This document shows, piece after piece, positions 1 through 8,815 of a stretch of DNA of 64,000 nucleotides (position 1 is the first letter of the stretch; each line of letters starts with the position of its first letter). This stretch comes from MGNI01 sp964353875 (GTDB lineage Bacteria; Chloroflexota; Anaerolineae; Anaerolineales; E44-bin32). The notes beneath the pieces were generated by a model. That model saw only the letters and a list, made by a program, of their open reading frames with translations. It was not told the DNA's origin and made no database searches. The position numbers were made by a program, and so were the translations under genes. The DNA is taken from positions 26,701-90,700 of the forward strand of contig CAYGXU010000001.1 in the NCBI GenBank assembly GCA_964353875.1. Direction: 5' to 3'.

Positions 1-820
1 TCAGCCAGGGAACATAATCGCTTGGTCCGACATGGATGTTCTTTTCACCCAGCTCGTAAGGCAATTGGCTGCTGACCGCTCCAGTCTTGGAAATCTTCTT
101 CGACTCGAGACGCTCACGTTCGAGCATATTATAGAAATCCATATTACCACCGAAATTAAGCTGATAAGTTCGATCTAGATGGATCCCCCGATCAAGGAAG
201 AGATTGGTGAGGACACGATGGGTGATGGTTGCGCCCACCTGGCTCTTGATGTCATCGCCAATCAAGGGCAGACCTGCTGCCTTGAAACGGCGTTCCCAGT
301 ACTCCTGGCTGGCAATGAATACAGGGATGCAATTGATGAAAGCGCACCCCGCTTCCAAAACCTGTTCCACATACCATTTGGTGGCCATCTCAGAACCGAC
401 GGGAAGGTAACTCACAACAACATCTGTCTTCGTATCTTTGAGAATGGCAACGATATCATCCGTTGGGCCGGGGGCTTTCTCCACGACCTTTTTCAAGTAC
501 TTTCCCAAACCATCATGAGTCATTCCCCGACTCACAAGAACATTTAATTCAGGCACATCTGCGTACTTGATGGTGTTATTGGGATGCGCCCAAATCGCCT
601 TGCTCAAATCCAGGCCGACCTTGGTGGAGACAACATCAAACGCAGCAGTAAATTCGATGTCGCCCACATGGTAGCCACCTAGCTTGGCATGCATCAAGCC
701 AGGCACTTGTGAATCTTCGGGAGTGTCTCTGTAAAACTCGACTCCTTGCACCAGGGAACAAGCACAATTGCCCACCCCAATGATGGCGACTCTCACTTTT
801 CGATGTTGGTTATTATCCAT
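1..820 (-). CDS. ino1: myo-inositol-1-phosphate synthase, C-terminus outside window
   Basis: Converts glucose 6-phosphate to inositol 3-phosphate (NAD-dependent), the first step toward inositol lipids or inositol-based solutes. Reading the minus strand from the ATG at 820 gives an open frame of 273 codons to the window edge. The N-terminus has the Rossmann motif VGVGNCACSLVQG, followed by PGLMHAKLGGYHVGD, NNTIKYADV, VSYLPVGSEMATKWY and, near the edge, GDDIKSQVGATITHR and LNFGGNMDFYNMLERERLESKKISKT. This is the compact actinobacterial/archaeal form of the enzyme (about 360 residues), so roughly 90 residues are missing. A good ribosome site (aaggagg) lies 8-10 bases before the ATG. It is the last gene on this strand before the repeat at 859-1000. 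Confidence 0.95.
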   Translation of the reverse strand, partial: MDNNQHRKVRVAIIGVGNCACSLVQGVEFYRDTPEDSQVPGLMHAKLGGYHVGDIEFTAAFDVVSTKVGLDLSKAIWAHPNNTIKYADVPELNVLVSRGMTHDGLGKYLKKVVEKAPGPTDDIVAILKDTKTDVVVSYLPVGSEMATKWYVEQVLEAGCAFINCIPVFIASQEYWERRFKAAGLPLIGDDIKSQVGATITHRVLTNLFLDRGIHLDRTYQLNFGGNMDFYNMLERERLESKKISKTGAVSSQLPYELGEKNIHVGPSDYVPWL

Positions 821-858
821 CAGGAAATTCCTCCTTAAGCTTTATTGATGGGTATTTG

Positions 859-1000
859 CTCAGCCAAATCGTCTTTCGTCACAATTCGCCCTTGACCCCC
901 CTCTGTCCCCCCATTTGCGCCATTCAAGGCACTCCCAAAATGGCTTTCACCGGCGCAAATGGGGGGATGAACGGGGGGTGAGAGCGGGCAAATCACGCAG
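859..1000 (-). repeat. dispersed palindromic element, copy A
   Basis: About 142 bp lying between gyrB and ino1. It contains a perfect 15-bp inverted repeat, CCCCCCATTTGCGCC at 907-921 and its complement at 952-966, separated by 30 bases, with further G/C runs extending the hairpin outward. A second copy in opposite orientation lies at 44126-44266; the two align along their whole length, including the flank reading CTGAG...CGAAAGA...GGGCGAAT. Both copies also carry a matching short reading frame (ending GANGGTEGG...), which is probably a by-product of the repeat rather than a gene. It resembles a small non-autonomous (MITE- or REP-like) element. Confidence 0.7.
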
Positions 1001-1122
1001 CGTTTGGCATTGCTCCGTGATACAAAGGAGATCATAGAAACTGGCCTGAGCAAATACATTGATAGGATGATCCGCGCCAATCGCCCTTAGGACGACAAAA
1101 TCGCTCTCTTTCTTGAAGGGTC

Positions 1123-3048
1123 TTACACATCCAAATTACGTACTTCACGAGCGTGAGTCTGGATGAATCGTTTACGGGGAGGTACTTTGGCGCCCATAAG
1201 CATATCAAAAGTTCGATCCGCTGCAGTAGCATCCTCGATCGTCACTTGAAGCAAGGTCCTATTCCCGGGGTCCATGGTGGTGTCCCACAGCTGCTGCGGG
1301 TTCATCTCACCCAGACCTTTATAGCGCTGCAGATCAGCTTTGCCCGTACTAATCTTCAAGTCTTTAAGGATCCGATCCAGCCCGGCTTCCGTGTAAGCAT
1401 AATGGATTTGTTTTTTATAACCGATCCGATACAACGGCGGTTGGGCGACAAACAGGTGCCCTTCTTCAATTAATTCGGACATGTAGCGGAAGAAGAATGT
1501 CAACAACAACGTCCGTATGTGACTCCCATCGACATCCGCATCGGTCATGATGATGACACGGCCATAGCGTAATCCGCCCAAATCGAAATTGTCCCCGATT
1601 CCGGTTCCAAGCGCTGAAATGAGCGCCTTGACCTCATTGTTGGAGAGGATCTTATCCAACCGAGCTCGTTCGGTATTGAGGATTTTCCCGCGCAAGGGCA
1701 GGATGGCCTGGAAATGTCGATCACGCCCCTGTTTCGCCGATCCCCCAGCCGAATCGCCCTCCACGATGTAAATTTCACATTTGTTTGGATCGCGCTCGGA
1801 GCAATCCGCCAATTTACCTGGCAACGTCAGGCTTTCCAGGGCGCTCTTGCGAATGACGAGATCACGCGCTTTACGTGCAGCATCCCGGGCTCTGGCTGAT
1901 GTGAGACATTTCTGTACGATCGCCTTTGCTGCCTGAGGGTTCTCCTCGAGGAACTCATTAAAGGCATCCCCGAGCACCTGTTGTACTTGCGTCTGTACCT
2001 CGGCATTCATTAATTTGACTTTGGTTTGGCTCTCAAATTGCGGGTCGCGATGTTTTATGGCGACAATGGCTGTTAATCCTTCGCGGGTATCATCACCAGA
2101 GAAGTTCGGATCAGAATCCTTGAGGTAACCATTCTTACGGGCATAATCATTGATTGTGCGGGTGATGGCAGCCCTCATGCCTGTGAGGTGCGTTCCACCA
2201 TCCATGGTGTTGATCGTATTTGCAAATGAATAGACCGATTCTGCGTAAGCATCGGTAAACTGTAATGCAACCTCAATCCCGGTTCCATTAACCTCGGTTT
2301 CTACATGAACGACAGGGTGGAGCACATCGCGGTTGCGATTGAGATATCGGACAAATGAAACGATCCCGCCTTCGAAATAGAAAGTCATCTCCCGGTCTTC
2401 GCGTTCGTCCACCAGGTGAATATTCACATCGCGCGTCACAAAAGCCATCTCACGAAAGCGCTGGATCAGGGTTTCGAAACGATAATCCATTTCTTCTTTA
2501 AAGATCTGGCGATCAAATAAGTAGGTTGTTTTTGTGCCTGTCTGACCTTTAACTGCTTTGCCAACCTCTTGTACAGACGCTACCGGAGCGCCCCGCTCGT
2601 AGCGTTGGAAATAGTTTTTTCCATCCCTCTTGACTTCAACCTCGCACCATTCTGAGAGGGCATTCACTGCCGATACACCCACACCATGCAAGCCGCCCGA
2701 TACCTTATAGCCATCGCCCCCGAACTTCGCACCAGCGTGTAAAGTTGTCATTACGATCTCTAACGCTGATTTTCCCTTTTCAGGATGGATATCCACCGGT
2801 ATCCCGCGCCCATCATCCTCCACAGTCACACTACTATCCGTGTGGATGGTAATCTCGATGTTCTTGCAGGCTCCGGCCAGGGCTTCATCTATCGAATTGT
2901 CCACTACCTCATACACCAAATGGTGTAATCCTTTAATATCTGTGCCGCCTACATACATGCCAGGTCTTCGACGCACAGCTTCCAGACCCTCCAGAACCTG
3001 GATATCTTTTGCTGCATAACTACTAACCGATGTTCGCTTTTCTGCCAC
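1123..3048 (-). CDS. gyrB: DNA gyrase subunit B
   Basis: ATPase subunit of type II topoisomerase that, with GyrA, introduces negative supercoils. With the start used here it has 641 residues, normal for the short GyrB class. GHKL ATPase motifs are seen in order: EVVDNSIDEALAG, DDGRGIPVDIH and GGLHGVGVSAVNALS (about residues 47-132). The Toprim domain has EGDSAGG (about 430-436) and the metal-binding DADVDGSH (about 503-510). The C-terminus ends PPRKRFIQTHAREVRNLDV, typical for the family. An in-frame GTG at 3063 is possible, but the GTG at 3048 has gaggag seven bases upstream, so it is preferred. A membrane-protein gene lies 60 bp upstream on the same strand and may be co-transcribed. Confidence 0.97.
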   Translation of the reverse strand: MAEKRTSVSSYAAKDIQVLEGLEAVRRRPGMYVGGTDIKGLHHLVYEVVDNSIDEALAGACKNIEITIHTDSSVTVEDDGRGIPVDIHPEKGKSALEIVMTTLHAGAKFGGDGYKVSGGLHGVGVSAVNALSEWCEVEVKRDGKNYFQRYERGAPVASVQEVGKAVKGQTGTKTTYLFDRQIFKEEMDYRFETLIQRFREMAFVTRDVNIHLVDEREDREMTFYFEGGIVSFVRYLNRNRDVLHPVVHVETEVNGTGIEVALQFTDAYAESVYSFANTINTMDGGTHLTGMRAAITRTINDYARKNGYLKDSDPNFSGDDTREGLTAIVAIKHRDPQFESQTKVKLMNAEVQTQVQQVLGDAFNEFLEENPQAAKAIVQKCLTSARARDAARKARDLVIRKSALESLTLPGKLADCSERDPNKCEIYIVEGDSAGGSAKQGRDRHFQAILPLRGKILNTERARLDKILSNNEVKALISALGTGIGDNFDLGGLRYGRVIIMTDADVDGSHIRTLLLTFFFRYMSELIEEGHLFVAQPPLYRIGYKKQIHYAYTEAGLDRILKDLKISTGKADLQRYKGLGEMNPQQLWDTTMDPGNRTLLQVTIEDATAADRTFDMLMGAKVPPRKRFIQTHAREVRNLDV

Positions 3049-3108
3049 TACGTTACTCCTCACTTCTCACTAAATTAATATTATCCCATAACATCGGATG
3101 AACTACGT

Positions 3109-4131
3109 TTAGATCAAACGATTTGGCTTCTCACTTTCCCGAGATTGTTGTGAGTTAAATCGTTGTAAGGAGAATAACCACTCCCGTCTGCCTTGATAGA
3201 AAACGTAACTTCCAGCCAATAACGTTGCGCTCACAAAGGCATGCCCAGCAATTGCTAGAATGAGATACCACGAATGTTCATCTGGAAGTTGCCAGACCTG
3301 ATTGGTAAGCCAGGTGATTAAAAAAGCCAGCCCTAGATATCCCATGGCAGGGATTAAATTCCACCGCACCAGGGTGGCGCTCTCCAACATCGCTCGAAAG
3401 ATCCCCAATCGATAACGCACAATCCCATGAGGGGTAAAAAAGAGGTAAACGAGTAACCAGAAGGCGAAGGTGAAGCCCAGGAAGGCAACAATTAATCCTA
3501 AAACAGGCATAAACAATGCCATAACAGAAGCGATCAAAGCAATTCCTAGTCCGAAGATGAGAGAGGAGACATAGAACATTCCCGCCAATAACGCCATTCG
3601 CGCCCATGCTTTCCACCCATTCGCTAACTCTTCCCGTGGAGCGACTTGCTGCGCAATCCACAAGTGAAATTGAGTTCCAAATCCCTGCCCAAGGATAATC
3701 AGGCCTAACCATACGAGAAGGATGATTGCAGGACTAAAGAGGCGCATCGGTTCTATCTGTCCAAAGGGTGTCTCCGCTGGCATTCGAGTAGACATGAGAC
3801 TCGATACTCCCGCTGGCAGACTGCTTAGGATGGTAAATAGATTTAACCGTTCTCCAAATTCGAGGAATGAATCTCGAATAAGCTGAACCTGTTCAACCAA
3901 TGTCTTATCTGCTCCTGTTGGGATGATTAAATATGAGCTTATACGTTGGATGAAAACAGGGATGGTGAGGCGAGGACCTAACCAAAGGAACAAATCCAAA
4001 ATAAGCGGCGGCAAAATTAATATCGGGCGGGCAGCGATCCGATCGAACCCGGCTGATAAAGATCGAAATACGCCAACTGGACGCACGGGGGGAGAGGACG
4101 CAGGTTCTTTCACAAGGTTTAATTCTACCAT
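3109..4131 (-). CDS. multi-pass membrane protein of unknown function
   Basis: About 340 residues from the ATG at 4131 (an in-frame TTG at 4164 would add 11). A short polar N-terminus precedes six or seven hydrophobic segments, for example PILILPPLILDLFLWLG, AIILLVWLGLIILG and the long stretch ALIASVMALFMPVLGLIVAFLG. The C-terminal tail is basic and cytoplasmic in character. No catalytic motif or recognised transporter signature was seen. It lies immediately upstream of gyrB on the same strand with a 60-bp gap, so it may be the first gene of that transcript. Function not assigned. Confidence 0.8.
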   Translation of the reverse strand: MVELNLVKEPASSPPVRPVGVFRSLSAGFDRIAARPILILPPLILDLFLWLGPRLTIPVFIQRISSYLIIPTGADKTLVEQVQLIRDSFLEFGERLNLFTILSSLPAGVSSLMSTRMPAETPFGQIEPMRLFSPAIILLVWLGLIILGQGFGTQFHLWIAQQVAPREELANGWKAWARMALLAGMFYVSSLIFGLGIALIASVMALFMPVLGLIVAFLGFTFAFWLLVYLFFTPHGIVRYRLGIFRAMLESATLVRWNLIPAMGYLGLAFLITWLTNQVWQLPDEHSWYLILAIAGHAFVSATLLAGSYVFYQGRREWLFSLQRFNSQQSRESEKPNRLI

Positions 4132-4644
4132 AGGGGTTGTTTTTCGACCTTCATCCCAGGTCAAAAAGGGGTTATCATTCCAAGCAATTAGCCAACATGG
4201 TTCTCCATAATTCGGTCATGAATATACTCAGACGAGGAAAAGGTACTCATGAACATCTTTAACTCTGCTAATTTTCTCTAATGCTCAAAAAAATGTCCTA
4301 ACTGGGCATCGACCTAGCTAACAGGTTCAAGCCGCCTACGCAAAGAATTTATAATTTTCTCGAAAAGCCCATCCGTGATTGATTGTGGTTCTGCAAGACT
4401 ACTCTGAGCGGGTCAAAAATTCCGGTTAAAATGCATTTGACCCTTGCATTGTCCTTCATTAAAATTCATCTCATCAGAAGAGACTCGTTTATCCATCGGA
4501 AGGTCTTGTTCTCCGGGCTAGGAATGTTGGAACTCTTGCGCCGCAACTTACCTGCAATTCTCTTCAACCTGAGCCTCTTCGATGGTTAATCTGCGAATAG
4601 AAGAAATGATCCGGAATTGGGCTCTTCAGGGAAAAGGAAAATAG
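4132..4644. other. intergenic region between divergent genes
   Basis: No convincing gene. A 68-codon open frame at 4383-4589 has neither a ribosome site nor a protein-like composition. The region should hold the divergent promoters of murA (right) and of the membrane protein/gyrB unit (left), but I could not pick clear -35/-10 pairs. Confidence 0.5.
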
Positions 4645-5931
4645 ATGAGAACACTAATTATCGAAGGAGGTCATCCCCTCCAAGGTGTCATCACTCCCTC
4701 AGGGAATAAGAATGCTGCTCTTCCGATGTTGACGGCATGCCTCCTCACCAATGAACCCATACTTCTTCACAATCTGCCTGATATCGGTGATGTCCGTACC
4801 ATGCGGGAATTGTTACAGAGTCTTGGCGTTGAAATTGAGATCTTAGACCCCCATCATTGGAGATTAACTGCCCAAAAAGTGCGTAATGCGGATTTGAATC
4901 CCGAACTTTGCAGGATGATCCGTGCATCCATCTTACTTGCCGGTCCAATGCTCGGTCGTGTCGGAGAAATAGAACTTCCGCCCCCTGGAGGAGATGTCAT
5001 TGGACGACGCCGGGTGGATACTCACTTTCTCGCTCTTGAGGCTTTCGGGGTCGAAGTTATATACAGCGAGCGCGAGTTCAAACTACGCGCCCCTCACGGA
5101 CTTCATGGCGCCAATATCATCCTGGATGAAGCAAGTGTCACCGCAACCGAAAATGCCATTATGGCAGCAGTGACTGCTAAGGGACATTCGATTATTCGCA
5201 ATGCCGCTTCCGAACCTCATGTTCAGGAACTATGCCACTTTCTAAACCGCTTAGGAGCGAAAATTGAGAACATCGGTTCAAATACACTCCATATTGGAGG
5301 CGTCGAGAGTCTTCAAGGGGGCGAGTTCACCATTGGTCCGGATTATTTGGAGGTCGTTAGTTTTATCGGCGCGGCTGCAGTCACAGGAGGGTCGATCCAG
5401 ATTCGCAATGCAGCCCCGGAATACCTGGATATGATCCGCCTTGTTTTTGGGCGATTAGGGGTTGTTTGGGAGATAAAGGATGGTGATTTGTTCATACCTC
5501 CTAACCAGCTAATGGAGATTGTCCCCGATTTTGGCGGTGCGATACCCCAAATCAATGTCATGCCTTGGCCTGCATTCCCCACAGATCTCATGAGCATCGC
5601 CATCGTAATCGCCACTCAGTCGAAAGGCACGGTGCTCTTCCATGATTGGATGTATCCCAGCCGGATGTTCTTCACCGATAAGCTTGTTGGCATGGGCGCT
5701 CGCATTACTCTTTGCGATCCACATCGCTGTATCGTTCTTGGTCCCAATCGCCTTTTGGGTGAGACACTCGACAGCCCGGATATTCGCGCCGGGATGGCAA
5801 TGGTGCTGGCGGCTTTGGCTGCGGAAGGCACTTCCCAAATCCGTAATATCGGCCAAATTGAACGTGGATACGAGCAGATCGACGAGAAACTACGCCAAGT
5901 AGGCGCACATGTCACCCGCCTGGAAACTTAG
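4645..5931 (+). CDS. murA: UDP-N-acetylglucosamine 1-carboxyvinyltransferase (MurA), Asp variant
   Basis: Transfers enolpyruvate from PEP to UDP-GlcNAc, the first committed step of peptidoglycan synthesis, in the cytoplasm. 428 residues, full length. The active-site Lys-Asn pair is in SGNKNAALP (K22, N23), the conserved MIRAS is at about 91-95, and AFPTDLMS and RAGMAMVLAALAAEG are present further on. The loop that normally reads PGGCxIGxRPVDxH reads PGGDVIGRRRVDTH here, so the catalytic/fosfomycin-target Cys is Asp117. In mycobacterial and chlamydial MurA the same Cys-to-Asp change gives natural fosfomycin resistance while keeping activity (established knowledge). A good ribosome site (aggaaaatag) precedes the ATG. 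It appears monocistronic. Confidence 0.95.
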   Translation: MRTLIIEGGHPLQGVITPSGNKNAALPMLTACLLTNEPILLHNLPDIGDVRTMRELLQSLGVEIEILDPHHWRLTAQKVRNADLNPELCRMIRASILLAGPMLGRVGEIELPPPGGDVIGRRRVDTHFLALEAFGVEVIYSEREFKLRAPHGLHGANIILDEASVTATENAIMAAVTAKGHSIIRNAASEPHVQELCHFLNRLGAKIENIGSNTLHIGGVESLQGGEFTIGPDYLEVVSFIGAAAVTGGSIQIRNAAPEYLDMIRLVFGRLGVVWEIKDGDLFIPPNQLMEIVPDFGGAIPQINVMPWPAFPTDLMSIAIVIATQSKGTVLFHDWMYPSRMFFTDKLVGMGARITLCDPHRCIVLGPNRLLGETLDSPDIRAGMAMVLAALAAEGTSQIRNIGQIERGYEQIDEKLRQVGAHVTRLET

Positions 5932-6331
5932 TCCCGCGAAGATAAATTTAAAGGCTGAATAAAACTAAAGTATTTTTATCCCCCTACCCCCTCTACTAAC
6001 ATGAGCCGGATTCATCTGCCCGCGTGACGATCTTTTCGTATGATTCCCGCTTGATATGATGTCGACTTCTTCCATACCTGTTATCGAGCCACAACCGGAA
6101 TCCTGATCCCTCTTCTCGATCGATGCCGGTCTCTATTATCAGCTATTCATGGCAACCGCTGTTTTCCCTCTCCGCATGAGAGGGAAATCCCGGATCGCAT
6201 TCTTTTTTGGACAACTCCTACTCGATGAGAATAGATGATCGCTCGCTCTCAGAAATAGGGATATCGAGTGAAAACCTGAGCTAGACGATAGTTATTTATT
6301 GTGAGTATGAAAATATATACCGTTTCTTCGA
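5932..6331. other. intergenic region with a perfect hairpin
   Basis: About 400 bp between converging murA and the membrane-protein gene on the minus strand. The only structure seen is a perfect 10-bp stem, TTTCCCTCTC/GAGAGGGAAA, at 6163-6187 with a 5-base loop. It lacks a T-run, so it is a repeat-type palindrome or a factor-dependent terminator rather than a classic intrinsic one. No gene seen. Confidence 0.5.
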
Positions 6332-7495
6332 CTAGCGTGACTTCTTTTTCCCCTTTGATTCAAATCCATGCGAAATACGCTCCACAAGATCGTACACGAT
6401 ATTCTGTTTGAACCCGGCGAGCCAGCCCAATAAATAGAGTAACCAAACGAATGTGGAGCCATTCCCAGCGCTGGGAAAAACCCCGAGGATCGATGCGCGT
6501 ACGAATAGGAATAATAACGCCCCCAACACAAATCCCATCCAGGGATTTACGACATACCAGATCGCCCATTGGCGATCCAGAGAACGGTCCAGAGCTCGAT
6601 GGGTCCAGATGCCAATCAGCGCGCTGGTTACACCCCCTAACCCACCCCAGATCAGAGTATTCAACATTGAGAGAAGATTGTTGAGGCTTCCCGTTGTCCG
6701 ATCCGGGACAATATCCCAACCCATCCTATTGAAAAGGATCGGCAGGAGAATTAGGCCTGCAATCATGATCATCCCCATCACCAGTTCGTAAACAAGCAGA
6801 CGTGTTGGCAAGGACTTGGACCAGCGCTGTATCCTAATCTGCAAGCGAATGCGATCCTCTATCTCTCCTAATGCCCGTTCCGCTTCTTCGAACTGATCTC
6901 GGTGGGCGAAAGACTGACCGCGGATGGAATCAATACGTCTTAGCAATAGTCGTCTGAGGTGAAGGTTCTCAACTTCCTCATTCAGACGGCTATCAAGTTG
7001 ATCCACTCTCTCATGGAGACGTCGCACACGCAGATCCGAAACCAAAATGCGTTCACCTGCCTTCTCTTCACTTATATTCTTTTGTGGCTGTTTTTTATAT
7101 TCACGAATGCGATGCGCGCTCCGACCAATGCCCTCAGGAGATGGGGATCTATCGACTTCCGAATTGGAATAGGAGGGGGTTTTCATTTCCACCTCCGTAG
7201 GTGGGACCCCTTCATCCAATAAATCCTCCTCAATGAGAGGACCGACAGCCCTCATCCCACCATCCTGTGGAGGGCCAATTGTAGCTTCGGAAGTTTCAAA
7301 ATCATTCTTTAGAAGAGGCGCGTACGGATCTGCTTGCGCCCGAACTCGTTCCAATCCTTCCGGAGAGACTGAGGCGCTCTCATCGCGGGGTGTCTTGGGA
7401 GTCTCACTCTCGGGTTGAAGGAAAGGATCCCCTCGTTCTGGCAGGAGTTCTTCTCGTCCGCGACCTTCAATGGACCCCTCATTAGGTTCCCCCAC
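6332..7495 (-). CDS. coiled-coil membrane protein paired with a ParA-like ATPase
   Basis: 387 residues of unknown function. The first ~130 residues are charged and Pro/Glu/Ser-rich, likely disordered. Residues ~150-235 are strongly helical and heptad-like (RRLHERVDQLDSRLNEEVENL...), a probable coiled coil. Four membrane segments follow, the first being LVMGMIMIAGLILLPILF, and the tail is very basic (ESKGKKKSR). The start is GTG at 7495 with gaggaggtat just upstream, inside the end of the ParA-like gene; the two overlap by 14 bp and are surely co-translated. The pairing suggests the protein anchors or senses the ATPase at the membrane, but that is inference; I know no named family for it. Confidence 0.85.
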   Translation of the reverse strand: MGEPNEGSIEGRGREELLPERGDPFLQPESETPKTPRDESASVSPEGLERVRAQADPYAPLLKNDFETSEATIGPPQDGGMRAVGPLIEEDLLDEGVPPTEVEMKTPSYSNSEVDRSPSPEGIGRSAHRIREYKKQPQKNISEEKAGERILVSDLRVRRLHERVDQLDSRLNEEVENLHLRRLLLRRIDSIRGQSFAHRDQFEEAERALGEIEDRIRLQIRIQRWSKSLPTRLLVYELVMGMIMIAGLILLPILFNRMGWDIVPDRTTGSLNNLLSMLNTLIWGGLGGVTSALIGIWTHRALDRSLDRQWAIWYVVNPWMGFVLGALLFLFVRASILGVFPSAGNGSTFVWLLYLLGWLAGFKQNIVYDLVERISHGFESKGKKKSR

Positions 7496-8246
7496 GGCAT
7501 ACCTCCTCTGCCAATTGTCGATAGTCCTTCGCTCCCTGACTTTCCGGTTTGAAATGAATGACAGACTTCCTGGCTGCAGGAGCCATCGTCAATGCTTCAT
7601 CCGCATGGATAAGAGTTTCAAACACTCGCTTGCCGAAAACGGAACGTAATTCGCGCACGACTTCCTTGGAATGCTCCGAATCGGGCTGGAATAAGGTGGG
7701 CAGCAATCCCAACAATTTTAAACCCTTATGTAAGCGATCATGGATCAGCCATACGGTCTCAAGCAAGGCTCGAACGCCACGCATCGCTAGATAATGACAT
7801 TGGACTGGAATGAGCAATTCATCGGCAGCTACCAGGGCATTGGTGGTGATTAGGCCAAGGTTGGGTGGTGTGTCGATCAGGACAAAGTCCATTTGATCCC
7901 GGCAATTGGTAAGTTTTTTCTGTAGGCGGATGTTGCGGTCTGGTGCAGAAGTAAGCGTATACTCTAAAGCGGCCAAATCAACGCCGGCCGGAGCGAGCCA
8001 AAGGCGATCTTCAAGAGTTCGCACAATTTCTCCCAATTCGATCTCATCCTTCATCAGCAGCGAATAAGTTGTAGGACTGAGATGATAGGGATCGAGACCA
8101 GACCAGGCTGTCAAAGCCGCTTGTGGATCAAAATCAACCAGGAGTACACGCTGGCCGCGTTCTACCAACGCAGCCCCTAGATTGGCTACAGTGGTGGTCT
8201 TGCCGACACCGCCTTTTTGGTTCGCAACAACGACTATCCTTGCCAC
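7482..8246 (-). CDS. ParA/MinD-superfamily ATPase (second ParA paralogue)
   Basis: 254 residues. It has the deviant Walker A KGGVGKTTT (residues 11-19), switch I DFDPQAALT (about 39-47) and the Walker B-like DFVLIDTPPNLG. This is the ParA family that makes ATP-dependent dimers which bind DNA or position cargo. It is distinct from the parA at 13068, which has its own parB. Instead of parB it is followed, with a 14-bp overlap, by a coiled-coil membrane protein. It has no MinD-type C-terminal amphipathic helix: the end reads YRQLAEEVCRGGT. Candidate roles are positioning of a membrane machine or an orphan segregation factor; neither is shown. Confidence 0.9.
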   Translation of the reverse strand: MARIVVVANQKGGVGKTTTVANLGAALVERGQRVLLVDFDPQAALTAWSGLDPYHLSPTTYSLLMKDEIELGEIVRTLEDRLWLAPAGVDLAALEYTLTSAPDRNIRLQKKLTNCRDQMDFVLIDTPPNLGLITTNALVAADELLIPVQCHYLAMRGVRALLETVWLIHDRLHKGLKLLGLLPTLFQPDSEHSKEVVRELRSVFGKRVFETLIHADEALTMAPAARKSVIHFKPESQGAKDYRQLAEEVCRGGT

Positions 8247-8488
8247 TTAGACGAGTATAGCCTAGGCTGAAAGATGACACAATATCCCCCTGGGCAATTT
8301 TGAAAAGAAGCTTTTACCCTCACCCTTTTTTTTATTCAATTGTCTTATCGGGGTCTAATCCATTTAGGTGGCATAAACCCTTTAACGTTGTTGCAGGGGA
8401 GGTTGAGTCGCCCCACGCCACCCTTGATCCTACGGCGGGAACATAAGATGCAACAATTTATGGAAGGCACCCTGTCCCATCATTAAGA

Positions 8489-8517
8489 TTGACCAGCATA
8501 CTCCGCTACGGTATAAT
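8489..8517 (+). promoter_or_regulatory. sigma70-type promoter of rpmH operon
   Basis: TTGACC at 8489-8494 and TATAAT at 8512-8517 with exactly 17 bases between them, a near-consensus housekeeping promoter. Transcription would start around 8524, giving a leader of about 37 bases before the rpmH ATG at 8561. It is the only strong promoter seen ahead of the rpmH-rnpA-yidD-lipoprotein-yidC-jag run. Confidence 0.8.
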
Positions 8518-8560
8518 CCCTCGGCAATTTAGATTGATTAGGAAGAGACTGGTAAGAAGC

Positions 8561-8737
8561 ATGCCCAAAAGAACCTATCAGCCGAAAGTTCGTCGTCGTG
8601 TCCGTGTCCATGGTTTTCGCACTCGGATGAAAACGCGTGGCGGTCAGATGGTGATTAAACGCCGCCGTCAGAAAGGACGTTTCCGGCTGAGTGTACGCAT
8701 GAATGATCATGTAAAAAAGACCAACTGGAAGGCGTAG
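8561..8737 (+). CDS. rpmH: 50S ribosomal protein L34 with C-terminal extension
   Basis: 58 residues, very basic; component of the large ribosomal subunit. The core matches the family from PKRTYQPKVRRRVRVHGF through RRRQKGRFRLSV. Normal L34 ends about there (44-46 residues); this one carries about 13 extra residues (RMNDHVKKTNWKA). The open frame extends upstream to 8489, but that part overlaps the promoter, and the ATG at 8561 fits the family start. It heads the origin-type operon. Confidence 0.95.
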   Translation: MPKRTYQPKVRRRVRVHGFRTRMKTRGGQMVIKRRRQKGRFRLSVRMNDHVKKTNWKA

Positions 8738-8815
8738 AACGGACGAGCTGAAGGATGGAAAGTCCCTCCCTCAATCCGGAAGACTAGACGGGGATAGGGA
8801 CAACGATACGGTTGG

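Noticed and set aside
835..1080. 81-codon frame overlapping the repeat near ino1
   Set aside because: It mirrors a frame in the second repeat copy, has no ribosome site and follows the inverted repeat; judged a by-product of the element.
4383..4589. 68-codon open frame upstream of murA
   Set aside because: No ribosome site and random-looking composition.
8247..8488. Possible oriC upstream of rpmH
   Set aside because: The gene context suggests an origin, but no DnaA-box (TTATCCACA-like) cluster or AT-rich unwinding tract was found in this 240-bp stretch.
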